Positions 1 to 9,148 of a DNA stretch of 64,000 bases are shown here, piece after piece. The stretch spans positions 1,074,969 through 1,138,968 of the forward strand of contig LT599018.1 of assembly GCA_900079685.1 (NCBI GenBank), given 5' to 3'. Source of the stretch: an uncultured delta proteobacterium (GTDB lineage Bacteria > Desulfobacterota > Desulfovibrionia > Desulfovibrionales > Desulfovibrionaceae). The notes under the pieces were generated by a model. It ran no database searches. It had not been told where the DNA came from and saw nothing but the letters and a program-made list of their open reading frames with translations. The first letter of the stretch is position 1; each line of letters starts with the position of its first letter. The translations under genes were made by a program, and so were the position numbers.

Positions 1-2
1 TC

Positions 3-779
3 GGCCGGGCCGCCGGCACCTACGCCTTCGAAAATCTCGGCAAAAAATGGTACTTCATGACCCACGACTACTCCTGGGGTCATTCCGGCACCCGTTGGGC
101 CCGCGACGTTCTGAAAAAGAAAGGCGGCACGGAAGTCGGCGAAGTGAAATTCCCCATGGGCACCCGTGACTTCAGCGCCCAGCTGATGCAGGTCCGCAAC
201 TCCGACGCCGAAGTGCTGATGATCACCTGCGCCGGGTTCGACAACGTGGCTCTCATGAAGCAGCTGGCCGAATACCGGATCCACGACAAAATGAAGGTCG
301 TGTACACCCTGCAGGAATTCTGCGACATCTACCCCTTAAAGCCCGAAGAACACCGCGGCTACTACGCCACCGAAGTTTCCTGGGATGAAAACGACAAAAC
401 CAAGGCTTTTTCCAAGAAGTTCAGCGAAATGTTCCCCAAAGCCGCGGCCCCGGTCGTGGATAACGGCAACTACAACGGGTATGTGGCCATGATGGCCATT
501 GCCGAAGCCATCGCCAAGGCCGGCACCGCGACGGACGTGGACAAGCTGATCGCCGCCCTGGAAGGCATGGAAGTCAAAAACAACCTGCGCGACAAACCCA
601 CCTTCATCGACCCGCGCACGCACCAGTTCCTGAGCAAGGTCGTCATGGTCGAAGGCAACCCCAAGGGCACGGGCACCAACATCTGGAAAGTCATCAAGAC
701 CTATGATGCCACCCAGTTCGACATGACCAAGGAAGAAAACCCCATCGACATCAGCGTCGCCGCTTCGAAGAAGAAATAG
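3..779 (+). CDS. ABC transporter substrate-binding protein, branched-chain amino acid (LivJ/LivK) type, 5' partial
   Basis: The reading frame is open to the left window edge, so the start and signal peptide lie outside; about 258 residues remain. The visible part is a periplasmic-binding fold of the Leu/Ile/Val receptor class, with segments such as YFMTHDYSWGHSGTRWARDV and a region tracking residue-dependent ligand flux (LMKQLAEYRI). It is followed by two permeases and two ATPases in the order usual for liv operons. The ligand is not evident. The operon's terminal enoyl-CoA hydratase and the carboxylate-rich surroundings make an organic acid or aromatic substrate as plausible as an amino acid. 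Family assignment is firm, substrate is not. Confidence 0.88.
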   Translation, partial: GRAAGTYAFENLGKKWYFMTHDYSWGHSGTRWARDVLKKKGGTEVGEVKFPMGTRDFSAQLMQVRNSDAEVLMITCAGFDNVALMKQLAEYRIHDKMKVVYTLQEFCDIYPLKPEEHRGYYATEVSWDENDKTKAFSKKFSEMFPKAAAPVVDNGNYNGYVAMMAIAEAIAKAGTATDVDKLIAALEGMEVKNNLRDKPTFIDPRTHQFLSKVVMVEGNPKGTGTNIWKVIKTYDATQFDMTKEENPIDISVAASKKK

Positions 780-785
780 CCTCCC

Positions 786-816
786 GACCGGCCGCTTCCG
801 GAGGGAGCGGCCGGTC
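786..816 (+). terminator. Intercistronic hairpin after the binding-protein gene
   Basis: A perfect 11-bp GC-rich stem (786-796 with 806-816, 9-nt loop) starts seven bases after the binding-protein stop codon. There is no strong T-tract. It probably acts as a partial terminator or 3' stabiliser that lets the binding protein be made in excess over the permeases downstream. Confidence 0.6.
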
Positions 817-882
817 CCTTTCCCGAGAACACCCAAACCGGACCTGGCGTAGCAGCCATCGGACCGCGTTACGAGGACGGCT

Positions 883-1746
883 ATGCTTGAATTATCCCTG
901 TTTTGCAACGGCATCGTGCTCGGGTTGGTGTATGCCGCCGTGGCGTTGGGCTTCAGCCTTGTGCTGGGCGTTTCCGGCGTCATCAATTTCAGCCACGGCA
1001 TCACCTTTACGTTCGGCGCGTATTTCTTCTGGGCCATGTACGAGACGATCGGCTGGATTCCGGCCATGATCGTTTCCCCGCTGTTCGTCGCCCTGATAGG
1101 CTTCTTCGTGGAACGCCTGATCGTCCGGCGCGTTTACGGGCAGGACCCCCTGATGGGCCTTTTGATCACCCTCGGCTTCGCCATGGCCATGGAAGAACTC
1201 ATCCGCATGATCTTCGGCCCGGCCCCGCACAACGTCAACGCCCCGGCTTTCGCCAGCGGCGTCATCATCATCGGCGACTTCCTTTACTCGCAATACAGGC
1301 TCTTCATCGCCTTCGTGGCTGCGGTCATGGTCGCCTCCGTCTGGATTTTCACGGAAAAAAGCAAATACGGCGCGGTCGTCAAGGCCGGCATGTTCAACAG
1401 CGAAATGGTCGGCGCGCTCGGCCACGACCTGTACCGCATGCGCCTTTACATCATGATTCTGGGCTCGTTCCTCGCGGGTCTGGCGGGCATCCTCGCGGCG
1501 CCCATCTGGAGCGTCAAGTCCGGGATGGGCAACTCCATCCTCATGCCGTCTTTCCTCATCGTCCTCATGGGGGGGCTGGGCAGCATACCCGGCACCCTTA
1601 TCGGGGGGCTGCTGGTAGGGCTCTGCCTTTCCATGGGGACCCTCATCGCGCCGCGATTCGTGGATATCATGCCCTACATACTCATGGGCGTTATTGTCTA
1701 CTTCTGGCCCAGGGGCCTGATGGGACAACAGAACATCATCGAATAG
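883..1746 (+). CDS. Branched-chain amino acid-type ABC transporter permease (LivH family)
   Basis: A 287-residue integral membrane protein with about eight hydrophobic helices. It has the family's N-terminal pattern of a first helix followed by VINFSHG, and a C-terminal GGLGSIPGT segment that forms the ATPase coupling region in LivH/LivM proteins. With LivM (next gene) it would form the inner-membrane channel. The ATG is preceded by an AGGA Shine-Dalgarno element. It lies 103 bp after the binding-protein gene, the gap being filled by a hairpin. Length is normal for the family. Confidence 0.9.
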   Translation: MLELSLFCNGIVLGLVYAAVALGFSLVLGVSGVINFSHGITFTFGAYFFWAMYETIGWIPAMIVSPLFVALIGFFVERLIVRRVYGQDPLMGLLITLGFAMAMEELIRMIFGPAPHNVNAPAFASGVIIIGDFLYSQYRLFIAFVAAVMVASVWIFTEKSKYGAVVKAGMFNSEMVGALGHDLYRMRLYIMILGSFLAGLAGILAAPIWSVKSGMGNSILMPSFLIVLMGGLGSIPGTLIGGLLVGLCLSMGTLIAPRFVDIMPYILMGVIVYFWPRGLMGQQNIIE

Positions 1747-1762
1747 CGCCGAGGAGACGCCA

Positions 1763-2704
1763 ATGAGTAAAATCATCAAAGACCCGCTGCTCTGGATTTT
1801 CCTGGGATGCTTTTGCTACCCCTTCCTGCCCTACGTCGGTAACTTCACCTCTTTGGGGTCCGAACTGCTGCTCTGGTTCATCTTTACGTTAAGCTTCAAC
1901 CTCTGCCTGGGCCAGACGGGCCTGCCCTCCTTCGGGCACGGCGCGTTTTACGGGCTCGGCAGCTACGCCGCGGCCATCACCTTCCTGCGCCTTTCCGGCG
2001 GGGGCCTCGTGCTGCCCATTATAGGCGGGATCATCATGGGCGCCCTTTCAGCAGCCCTCCTCGGCTGGTTCATCCGGGAAAAACGCGGCGTGTACTTCGC
2101 CATGCTCACGGTTGCCTTTACCCAGGTCTGCTTCGGCATCTGCTTCCGCTGGGACGAAGTGACCGGCGGCGAAGCGGGGCTTTCGGGCATCAGCCGCCTG
2201 GATTTTCTCGGCATCTCCCTGCGCGACCCCGTGACCTACTATTATTTCTGCTTCGTGGTCTTCGTTATCTGCGCCCTGGTCATCCGGGCCATCAGCCGCT
2301 CCTGCTTCGGGCTTTCGCTCCAATCCGTCCGGCAGAACTACATCCGGTCGCAGTACCTCGGCTATAACGTCGGGGTTTACAAGTTCGCGGTCTACACCCT
2401 GTCCGGCGCGTTCGCGGGCCTTGCCGGCGCGCTTTACTGCCTGCTCACGCAGTCCGCCTTCGCGGACATCCTCGACTGGACGAAATCCGGCGACGTGGTC
2501 ATGGCGACCCTCCTCGGCGGCGGCACGGTCAGCTTCTACGGTCCCATTGTCGGCTCGCTCATCTTCATCATCTGCAAAAACCTGCTCAGCTCGCTCTGGG
2601 ATCACTGGCTGCTCATCTACGGTCTGTCTTTCGTCATCATTCTGTGCATGTTCCCCACGGGCATCATGGGCATGTTCAAGAAGAACAAGAAAAAAGACGG
2701 GTAA
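1763..2704 (+). CDS. Branched-chain amino acid-type ABC transporter permease (LivM family)
   Basis: A 313-residue membrane protein with about nine hydrophobic segments. It contains the LivM-type LPSFGHGAFYGLGSYAAA motif and a conserved loop near residues 247-262 (LLGGGTVSFYGPIVGS). It pairs with LivH to form the translocation pore. It starts 16 bp after livH behind a GGAG element (1751-1754) and ends with a lysine-rich tail facing the cytoplasm. Substrate is undetermined. Confidence 0.9.
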   Translation: MSKIIKDPLLWIFLGCFCYPFLPYVGNFTSLGSELLLWFIFTLSFNLCLGQTGLPSFGHGAFYGLGSYAAAITFLRLSGGGLVLPIIGGIIMGALSAALLGWFIREKRGVYFAMLTVAFTQVCFGICFRWDEVTGGEAGLSGISRLDFLGISLRDPVTYYYFCFVVFVICALVIRAISRSCFGLSLQSVRQNYIRSQYLGYNVGVYKFAVYTLSGAFAGLAGALYCLLTQSAFADILDWTKSGDVVMATLLGGGTVSFYGPIVGSLIFIICKNLLSSLWDHWLLIYGLSFVIILCMFPTGIMGMFKKNKKKDG

Positions 2705-2743
2705 GCCGCGCCGCGTGACCATGCCAACCAGCCGGGAGGAATT

Positions 2744-3490
2744 ATGACGCTGATTTCCATACAGGGACTGACCAAACGCTTCGGCGCGCTTACCGCGACA
2801 AACAACGTGTCGCTGGATATCCCGCGCGAGGGCATACTGTCCATTATCGGGCCCAACGGGGCCGGCAAGACCACGTTTTTCAACCTGCTGACAGGCTTCC
2901 TCAAACCCGATGAAGGAAAAATCCTGTACAAGGGCCAGGACGTCACGGGTAAAAAACCCTACCAGATCATCAAATACGGCATTTCCCGCTCGTTCCAGAT
3001 CGTGAGCCTGTTCGAGGAAATGACCGTGCTGGATAACGTGAAAGTCGGCGTGCAGCGCAATCTGGGGTTCATGAACAAGCTGTTCCTCAACTACAAGAAC
3101 GCCGAGGCCGTGACCCGCCGGGCCATGGAACTGCTGGAAGAGGTGGGCATGGCGGAAATGGCGGATCTTCCGGCCGCGTCCATCCCGCACGGCGACCGCA
3201 AGATCCTCGACCTGTGCGTCGCCCTGACCACCGACCCGGAAACGCTGCTGCTGGACGAACCCATGGCGGGCCTGTCCAAGGCCGAGCGGTTACGCATCAC
3301 CCAGCTCATCAGGAAGCTGAGCGAAACCCGCAAGGTGATCCTCGTGGAACACGACATGGACCTTGTGTTCGGCATTTCGGATTACATTCTGGTTCTGCAC
3401 TTCGGCGCCATTCTCGCGGTGGGCACCCCCGCACAGATCGCCGCCAACAAGGAAGTGCAGGCCGCCTACCTGGGAAGTGAGGTGGCATGA
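2744..3490 (+). CDS. ABC transporter ATP-binding protein (LivG family)
   Basis: A 248-residue ATPase. Visible elements are Walker A GPNGAGKTT (about residues 36-44), the LivG-type insertion with ISRSFQIVSLFEEMTVLDNV, a signature region PHGDRKILDLCVAL in place of LSGGQ, Walker B LLLDEPMAGLS and the switch histidine in LVEHDMD. It powers the transporter together with LivF. The last four bases overlap the next gene (ATGA), which suggests translational coupling. The signature starting with PHGDRK is a normal LivG variation. Confidence 0.92.
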   Translation: MTLISIQGLTKRFGALTATNNVSLDIPREGILSIIGPNGAGKTTFFNLLTGFLKPDEGKILYKGQDVTGKKPYQIIKYGISRSFQIVSLFEEMTVLDNVKVGVQRNLGFMNKLFLNYKNAEAVTRRAMELLEEVGMAEMADLPAASIPHGDRKILDLCVALTTDPETLLLDEPMAGLSKAERLRITQLIRKLSETRKVILVEHDMDLVFGISDYILVLHFGAILAVGTPAQIAANKEVQAAYLGSEVA

Positions 3491-4209
3491 TGCTGCAACT
3501 CAATAATCTTGATATTTTTTACGGTCAGGCCCACGTCGTTTTCAAGCTCAACATGAGCGTCAAGGAAGGCGAATTCATCGGGCTTTTCGGCAGAAACGGC
3601 TCGGGCAAATCCAGCACGTTCCGGGCCATCATGGGCCTGAAGCCGCCCCGCGTCCAGGGGCAGATCCTGTTCAAAGGCCGGGATATCACGGACCTCCCGC
3701 CGCATACCATCGCCAACCTCGGTATCGGCTGGGTGCCGGAAGACCGCAAGATATTCCCCAACCTGACCATCCGGCGCAACCTGCAACTCGGGGAAAAAGC
3801 GCCGCAGCACACCCCCAAGGGCACGAAGCTGTTCACTATTGACGACGCGTACCGGTTTTTCCCCAAGCTCTACGATATGCGCGACAAGCTGGGCAGCCAG
3901 ATGAGCGGGGGCGAGCAGCAGATGCTCACCATCGCGCGGACCATGATGGGGAACCCGTCTCTGCTCCTCCTGGACGAGCCGACCGAGGGCCTCGCGCCCA
4001 ACATCGCCCATGACGTGATCAAGATGATCCTCGAAATCCGCAAGGATTTCAACGTGACGACCATTGTGGTGGAACAGTTCTCGGAGAACCTGCTCAAGTC
4101 CCTGGACCGCTGCTGCGTCATGGAAATGGGCGAATGCATCTTTGACGACTGCCCCAGCGTGCTGCAGTCCGACGAAAGCCTCAAGCTCAAACTGCTCGGC
4201 GTCGGGTAA
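3487..4209 (+). CDS. ABC transporter ATP-binding protein (LivF family)
   Basis: A 240-residue ATPase with Walker A GRNGSGKSS, signature MSGGEQQML, Walker B LLLDEPTEGL and the switch region VVEQF typical of LivF proteins. It overlaps livG by four bases. It completes the five-component transporter (binding protein, two permeases, two ATPases) encoded from the left edge. Confidence 0.92.
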   Translation: MMLQLNNLDIFYGQAHVVFKLNMSVKEGEFIGLFGRNGSGKSSTFRAIMGLKPPRVQGQILFKGRDITDLPPHTIANLGIGWVPEDRKIFPNLTIRRNLQLGEKAPQHTPKGTKLFTIDDAYRFFPKLYDMRDKLGSQMSGGEQQMLTIARTMMGNPSLLLLDEPTEGLAPNIAHDVIKMILEIRKDFNVTTIVVEQFSENLLKSLDRCCVMEMGECIFDDCPSVLQSDESLKLKLLGVG

Positions 4210-4278
4210 ACTCCGCGGTTGCCGCCCGGCACGGATAAGGCTAGTCTCAGAAAAAACCGAGAGGGAACCGAGGAAACA

Positions 4279-5058
4279 ATGAACACTCTGCTGTATGAAT
4301 CACGCGGCCATGTGGGTATTCTGACCATCAACCGTCCCCAGGCGCTCAACGCCTTCAACAGCGAGATGGTTGACGAACTGCTGACCCTGTTCCCGGAGCT
4401 GGTCAAGGAGAAACTGCGCTGCCTCATCATCACGGGCGCAGGGGAAAAGGCATTCATGGCCGGGGCCGATATTGCGGAAATGAACGCACTCCCCTTTGAC
4501 AAGGCCGTGCATTATTACTGCGACGCCAGCAACGCCGCCATGGAAGCGGTGGAGCAATTCCCGGCCCCGGTTATCGCGGCGGTCAACGGATACGCCCTCG
4601 GCGGCGGGAACGAGCTGGCGCTCAGCTGCGACATCCGCCTGGCTGCGGAAAACGCCGTCTTCGCCCAGCCGGAAGTGAGCCTGGGCATCATGCCCGGTTC
4701 CGGGGGCATCCAGCGCCTGATGCGGGCCGTGGGCCCCGGCAAGGCCAAGGAACTCCTGTACACCACCAACCGCCTGAAGGCCGAGGAAGCGCTGGCCGTC
4801 GGCCTTGTGAACGCGGTGTACCCCAAAGAGGAACTCATGCCCGCCGCCCTCGCCATGGCGGAAAAAATCGCGGCCAACGCGCCGGTGGGCGTGCAGGCCA
4901 CCAAGAGAATCGCCAACGCCAGCATCGGCCTGACCCTTACGGACAGCTACCGCTCGGAGCTGCAGGCATTCGGCGACTGCTTCAAGACCAAGGACCAGAA
5001 AATGGCCATGACCGCTTTTGTGGAAAAGCGCAAACCCGAGCCGTTCACGGGATCCTGA
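4279..5058 (+). CDS. Enoyl-CoA hydratase / crotonase-type protein
   Basis: A 259-residue crotonase-superfamily enzyme expected to hydrate trans-2-enoyl-CoA (for example crotonyl-CoA) to 3-hydroxyacyl-CoA. Both hydratase glutamates are in place, in GGGNELALSCD and AQPEVSLGIMPGSGG. The oxyanion-hole segment is AGADIAEM. This supports real hydratase activity rather than an isomerase or ligase variant. The frame is open further upstream to 4219, but I chose ATG 4279 because it has a GAGGGAACCGAGG ribosome site and matches the family N-terminus. It lies 69 bp after livF, probably in the same operon, linking uptake to beta-oxidation or crotonyl-CoA metabolism. Confidence 0.9.
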   Translation: MNTLLYESRGHVGILTINRPQALNAFNSEMVDELLTLFPELVKEKLRCLIITGAGEKAFMAGADIAEMNALPFDKAVHYYCDASNAAMEAVEQFPAPVIAAVNGYALGGGNELALSCDIRLAAENAVFAQPEVSLGIMPGSGGIQRLMRAVGPGKAKELLYTTNRLKAEEALAVGLVNAVYPKEELMPAALAMAEKIAANAPVGVQATKRIANASIGLTLTDSYRSELQAFGDCFKTKDQKMAMTAFVEKRKPEPFTGS

Positions 5059-5080
5059 GCGTCTCTCAGTAAAAAAATCC

Positions 5081-5123
5081 ACGCGAAAGGCCGGGAACAT
5101 CCAGTGTTCCCGGCCTTTCGCGT
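5081..5123 (-). terminator. Strong terminator between convergent ech and mog genes
   Basis: A perfect 19-bp stem (5081-5099 with 5105-5123, 5-nt loop). On the minus strand it is followed by a run of seven T (A7 at 5071-5077), so it fits termination of the molybdenum-cofactor operon best. On the plus strand the tail is weaker (TAAAATCG), but the hairpin probably also protects the liv-ech transcript. Confidence 0.85.
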
Positions 5124-5149
5124 AAAATCGCCTTTGGGAAAAACACCTG

Positions 5150-5644
5150 CTAGCGGGCGCACTCCCCTGCCGCGCCTTTCAGGATATCCAGGCCGTGACG
5201 AAAGTCCGGCAAGACGAGTTCAAGGCATTCGCGCACCGCCTTGGGGCTCCCCGGCAAATTGACGATGAGCGTCCTGCCCCGGATGCCCGCGACGGCCCGG
5301 GAAAACATGGCCCGCCTGGTCACCCCGAAACTGAACGCGCGCATGGCCTCCGGTATGCCGGGGCAAAGCCGCTCCACCACGGCCAGCGTCGCTTCCGGGG
5401 TAACGTCGCGCTCCGCGAACCCGGTCCCGCCGGTCGTGAAGATCACATCCGCCAGCCGCCCGTCGCACAGCCGCCGCAGCTCGGCGCTGATCCGCGCTTC
5501 CTCGTCCGGCAAAATACCGTAATGGGCCACTTCATACCCGTGCTGTTCCACGAGCGAGATTATGGCCTTGCCGCTCGCGTCCTCGCGCTCCCCGGCGTGT
5601 CCTTTGTCGCTTATGGTCAGAACCGCAACAGTATGCACAGCCAT
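5150..5644 (-). CDS. mog: Molybdopterin adenylyltransferase-type protein (MogA/MoaB family)
   Basis: A 164-residue protein that should adenylylate molybdopterin before molybdate or tungstate insertion. It shows the family TISDKG N-terminal strand, the TTGGTGFAERDVTPEAT substrate-binding loop and the NLPGSPKAV segment. The frame stays open 49 codons upstream, but ATG at 5644 gives the family N-terminus (MAVHTVAVLTISDKG). It is the last gene of the moaC-moaA-MOSC-mog cluster, five bases after the MOSC gene stop. MogA and MoaB are hard to separate by eye. Confidence 0.88.
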   Translation of the reverse strand: MAVHTVAVLTISDKGHAGEREDASGKAIISLVEQHGYEVAHYGILPDEEARISAELRRLCDGRLADVIFTTGGTGFAERDVTPEATLAVVERLCPGIPEAMRAFSFGVTRRAMFSRAVAGIRGRTLIVNLPGSPKAVRECLELVLPDFRHGLDILKGAAGECAR

Positions 5645-5649
5645 CCTCC

Positions 5650-6126
5650 TCACCCGGCGCCGGGCGTGTGGCGCACGGCCATGGCGTCCCCGGCCTTGAG
5701 AACCCCGCCACGCAAAACCTTGGCGAACACTCCCTGGGTGGGCATGATGCATTCCCCCATGGAATGGTAGATCGCGCAACGGGTATGGCACTCCTTGCCG
5801 ATCTGGGAAATCTCCAGCAGGACGTCGCCCGCCGTGAGCAGCGTGCCCACGGGCAGCGTCACAAAATCAATGCCGGAAACCACGAGATTCTCCCCGAAGT
5901 CGCCGTACCTGACGATCGCGCCGCGTTTTTTGAAGTCCTCGATCTTTTCCAGGGAAAGCAGGCTGACCTGGCGGTGCCAGTTGCCCGCGTGCGCGTCGTG
6001 CTCCAGGCCGTGCCCTTCGATGAGCGTTGCCGAGTCCACGGGCCGCTTGGCGGTTCCCTTTTTCTCGCTGATGCACACGGCGGCGATGGTTCCCGCAGTG
6101 ATGGTTTCCGCAGTGGCGTTTCCCAT
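5650..6126 (-). CDS. MOSC domain protein
   Basis: A 158-residue stand-alone MOSC (molybdenum cofactor sulfurase C-terminal) domain. It has the family core GLEHDAHAGNWHRQVSLLS and a conserved cysteine in GKECHTRCAIY. In known members this cysteine is linked to sulfur transfer or cofactor binding. Three further cysteines lie nearby (CHTRC and GEC). It sits between moaA and mog, so a role in maturation or delivery of the molybdenum cofactor is likely. The exact step is unknown. Confidence 0.85.
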   Translation of the reverse strand: MGNATAETITAGTIAAVCISEKKGTAKRPVDSATLIEGHGLEHDAHAGNWHRQVSLLSLEKIEDFKKRGAIVRYGDFGENLVVSGIDFVTLPVGTLLTAGDVLLEISQIGKECHTRCAIYHSMGECIMPTQGVFAKVLRGGVLKAGDAMAVRHTPGAG

Positions 6127-6163
6127 GGACGCTCCGGTTCGTATGGTTTCCGGCGCGGCCCTC

Positions 6164-7159
6164 TCAGCCGCCCACCGAATTCATGAAAAATTCCTTTCCC
6201 CCGGTGGCGGCGAAGGAAAAACTGTGCCCGGCGGGCTTTTCCGCCACGGCCCGGCGGATCGTTGCCCGCAGCTCCTCGTCACGTGCGCCGCTCCGCGCCG
6301 GTTCCCGCAGATCCACGCCTGCCTCGTGGCAGAGGCAGGTTTTTAAAAACCCGGTGGATGTCAGGCGCACCCGGTTGCAGGAGGTGCAAAACCGCTCGCT
6401 GAGCGCGGCGATAAACCCGACGCGGCCGGGGTACCCGGAAACCTGGTAAACCGTGGCCGGGCCGTTGCCCGTCCGTTCGTATACCCGTTCAAGGCCGCCG
6501 AACTCCCGCTCAATGGCCGCGAACAGTTCCTCCTGCGGCACACCGGAAAGCGTCCTGCCCCTGCCCACGGGCATCAGTTCAATGAACCGGATGTGGTACC
6601 CCCGCTCCAGGGCGAACCGCGCAAGCGCCACAAGCTGCCCGTCGTTATACCCCATGAGCGGCACTGTGTTGATCTTGATCCGCAGGCCAAGAGCCGCCGC
6701 GTTTTCCATGGACGCTTTCACGGCATCCAACGACGCGTCGGTCCGGGCGATCGCCGCGAAGGCCGTCTGGTCCATGGCGTCGCAGCTGAAGGTCACGCTG
6801 CGCAGGCCGCTTTCCGCCAAAAATTCGAGATGCGGCGCCAAAAGGGAACCGTTGGTCGTGAGCGTCACTTCCGTCACATCCGGAAGCGCCGCAAGGTCGC
6901 GGATAAACCCGGCGGCTCCCCTGCGGCACAGCGGCTCCCCGCCGGTCACCTTGAACGTGGTTATGCCCAGAGAAGTCATGATGCCGCAGAGGCGCAGCAT
7001 CTCCTCGTACGACATGATCCGCTCATGGGGGATGAAGGGCAGCCCGTCATGGGGCATGCAGTAGATACAGCGAAAATTGCAGCGGTCCGTCAGGGACAAG
7101 CGCGCGTATTCGATGCGGCGGCCAAACCCGTCGCGCAGATCCGCCCGGCCGGCGGCCAT
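6164..7159 (-). CDS. moaA: GTP 3',8-cyclase MoaA (radical SAM)
   Basis: A 331-residue radical SAM enzyme for the first step of molybdopterin synthesis. The N-terminal CX3CX2C cluster motif is CNFRCIYC. The C-terminal cluster motif is CTSCNRVRLTSTGFLKTC (CX2CX13C). The protein ends in Gly-Gly, as active MoaA does. The SAM-binding GGEP motif is present (VTGGEPLCR). Start ATG 7159 lies 19 bp after the moaC stop; the frame continues upstream but there it is out-of-frame moaC sequence. Length is typical. Confidence 0.93.
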   Translation of the reverse strand: MAAGRADLRDGFGRRIEYARLSLTDRCNFRCIYCMPHDGLPFIPHERIMSYEEMLRLCGIMTSLGITTFKVTGGEPLCRRGAAGFIRDLAALPDVTEVTLTTNGSLLAPHLEFLAESGLRSVTFSCDAMDQTAFAAIARTDASLDAVKASMENAAALGLRIKINTVPLMGYNDGQLVALARFALERGYHIRFIELMPVGRGRTLSGVPQEELFAAIEREFGGLERVYERTGNGPATVYQVSGYPGRVGFIAALSERFCTSCNRVRLTSTGFLKTCLCHEAGVDLREPARSGARDEELRATIRRAVAEKPAGHSFSFAATGGKEFFMNSVGG

Positions 7160-7178
7160 GCCCTCGCCGGGGCCGTTT

Positions 7179-7643
7179 TCAGGACCGTTCAAAATCACCG
7201 CTTTTCCCGCCCGTTTTGCGTAAAAGCCGGATGCCGCCGATCTCCATGCCCTTGCCCATGGACTTGCACATGTCGTACACCGTGAGCAGCGCCACGGATA
7301 CGCCGGTGAGCGCCTCCATCTCCACCCCGGTCTTGCCGGTGGTTTTGACCTCGCACACGGCGCGTATCGCGTCTTCCCCGGTTTCGAGCACCACCCGGCA
7401 GTGGGAAAGCGGCAGCGGATGGCAGAGCGGGATGCTGTCCGAAGTTTTTTTGGCGGCCATGATACCCGCGAGCTGCGCCACGCCCAGCACGTCGCCCTTG
7501 GCCGCCGTGCCCTGTTTGACGGCGGCCAGGACGTCCGGGGACACGCTGATTCTTCCTTCGGCCACGGCGGTACGGACAGTATCGCTCTTTGCCGAGACAT
7601 CGACCATGACGGCGTTGCCGTTTTCGTCCATATGGGTTGACAT
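7179..7643 (-). CDS. moaC: Cyclic pyranopterin monophosphate synthase MoaC
   Basis: A 154-residue MoaC, which converts the MoaA product to cPMP. Family motifs seen are [10 protein letters not shown] and the C-terminal [24 protein letters not shown] block with the catalytic Lys and Asp region. ATG 7643 gives [17 protein letters not shown]; longer upstream reading would be unsupported. First gene of the moa cluster. The 224 bp between it and the upstream glycosyltransferase gene probably carries its promoter; no molybdenum-cofactor riboswitch could be recognised there. Confidence 0.92.
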   Translation of the reverse strand: MSTHMDENGNAVMVDVSAKSDTVRTAVAEGRISVSPDVLAAVKQGTAAKGDVLGVAQLAGIMAAKKTSDSIPLCHPLPLSHCRVVLETGEDAIRAVCEVKTTGKTGVEMEALTGVSVALLTVYDMCKSMGKGMEIGGIRLLRKTGGKSGDFERS

Positions 7644-7867
7644 GTTCCGCTCCGTTAGCAGTCCGGCCCTAGAGCCGGGGCCGCCGCCTGTATCCGAACC
7701 CGGCGTCGGCCCGGTAACGCGTGAAATCTTCGTGGGGGAGTATGGCACAGAAAGGGTAGCGCGACAACTGGCATGCGGGTATGGACGCGTGGCTGCCGAA
7801 TGCCCCGGATTCCTGAAAAACAGCACGCCCGCAGGCATTCCCCGAAAACAGGGCACGCGGACGCGCT

Positions 7868-9148
7868 CTACTCGGCCTGCCGGAAGCGCTCGGTTTTCTT
7901 CCACTCGATGCTGCGGCCGGAAATGCGGTCGATAACGGCTTCCACCGCGCCCACGGCGGTATACCACAAGCTGAAGGCGAAATAATACAAAAAATACGGC
8001 AACAGGCGCACCCGCTCGGACGAGCCGTCCAGCATGGCGGCCATGGCCAGTTCGTAAAACGGGGCAAAGTTGCCGATGCAGCCGTAAAGGATGGACAAAA
8101 CCAGGGGCATCAGGCCGGAAACCAGGCTGAGCTGCCCCAGAAACAACAGGACGAGCATGTCCGCGAGGCTCAGCCACCAGAGCAGCGGCAAAAGATAGAT
8201 GAACAGCAGCAGCACGCCGTCCACTTTCTCCCAGAAGCCGAGGTTGGGAGTGCGGATGATCGGCCAGAGGTAGGCGAACAGCACCTGGTTATGGCCTCGG
8301 CTCCAGCGCCGGATCTGGTTGGCGCGCACGTTCCACGTTTCCGGCGCCTCCTCGTAGCACTCGGCCCGGTTGGCGTAGGCCACCTTCCAGCCGTTCAGGA
8401 GCAGGCGGAAGGTCAGTTCCGTGTCCTCGGCAATGACGTTGCCCTTGAACCCGCCCAGCGCCAGCACAAGATCCTTGCGAAAACCGCCTACGGTCCCGCC
8501 GTACTGCGGCACCAGGCCGAGGTTGTACCGGGCCTGCTGGTCCACCTGGTAGCCGCCGGAGCGTTCCAGATCCTGCATGCGCGTCAGCAGGTTCGCGCCC
8601 GCGTTGATCGGCACCACCCGCCCCATCACCGCGCCCACCTGCGGGTCGGTGAAACAGATGCTGAGCGTGCGCAAAATGCCCACCGGCGGCACGTAGTCCG
8701 CGTCAAAAATGAGCACGATGTCGCCCTTGGCTATCTTCAGGGCGTCGTTAATGGCGTGCTGTTTGCCGCGCGGGCCGGAATAGCGGTGCAGCGCGGTCAG
8801 AATCGGCCATTCGCCCGGCTCGGCCCTGGACCGCGCCACGTAGGCGTCCACAATCTCCCGCGTGGTGTCCGCGGAGTGGTCGTTGATGGCGATGACCTCG
8901 AACTTGTCGCGCGGGTAATCGCACCGGCGCAGGGCCTCAAAAGACCCGGCGGCGACCTTTTCCTCGTTGTGCATGGGGACCAGAACCGTGATGCTGAAGG
9001 TCTGGTCGTCAAGGATGTCGTTGTAGGAAATTTTCTGCCGGGCGAAAAACCGGTTCAGCGTGAACACGTAATGGCGGACAAAATAGGCCGCTATCACGAA
9101 AAACAGCACGGCCAGATAGGCCCGCATGACACCAACGGCTACATCCAT
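7868..9148 (-). CDS. Processive-type GT2 glycosyltransferase, BcsA/PgaC/NfrB-like
   Basis: A 426-residue inner-membrane glycosyltransferase. An N-terminal helix (residues 5-25) precedes a GT-A domain with the start [11 protein letters not shown], the metal-binding LIFDADY (around residue 145), EDTEL (around 239) and [11 protein letters not shown] (around 277). These correspond to the D, DxD, (T)ED and (Q/R)xxRW motifs of processive synthases. Three to four hydrophobic helices follow. It should polymerise a nucleotide sugar and export the chain. The UDP-GlcNAc 2-epimerase at the head of the cluster points to ManNAc as a building block. ATG 9148 overlaps the upstream gene by 10 bp. Confidence 0.85.
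   Translation of the reverse strand: MDVAVGVMRAYLAVLFFVIAAYFVRHYVFTLNRFFARQKISYNDILDDQTFSITVLVPMHNEEKVAAGSFEALRRCDYPRDKFEVIAINDHSADTTREIVDAYVARSRAEPGEWPILTALHRYSGPRGKQHAINDALKIAKGDIVLIFDADYVPPVGILRTLSICFTDPQVGAVMGRVVPINAGANLLTRMQDLERSGGYQVDQQARYNLGLVPQYGGTVGGFRKDLVLALGGFKGNVIAEDTELTFRLLLNGWKVAYANRAECYEEAPETWNVRANQIRRWSRGHNQVLFAYLWPIIRTPNLGFWEKVDGVLLLFIYLLPLLWWLSLADMLVLLFLGQLSLVSGLMPLVLSILYGCIGNFAPFYELAMAAMLDGSSERVRLLPYFLYYFAFSLWYTAVGAVEAVIDRISGRSIEWKKTERFRQAE

Noticed and set aside
7644..7867. Molybdenum-cofactor riboswitch upstream of moaC
   Set aside because: No recognisable conserved riboswitch core was found in the 224 bp.
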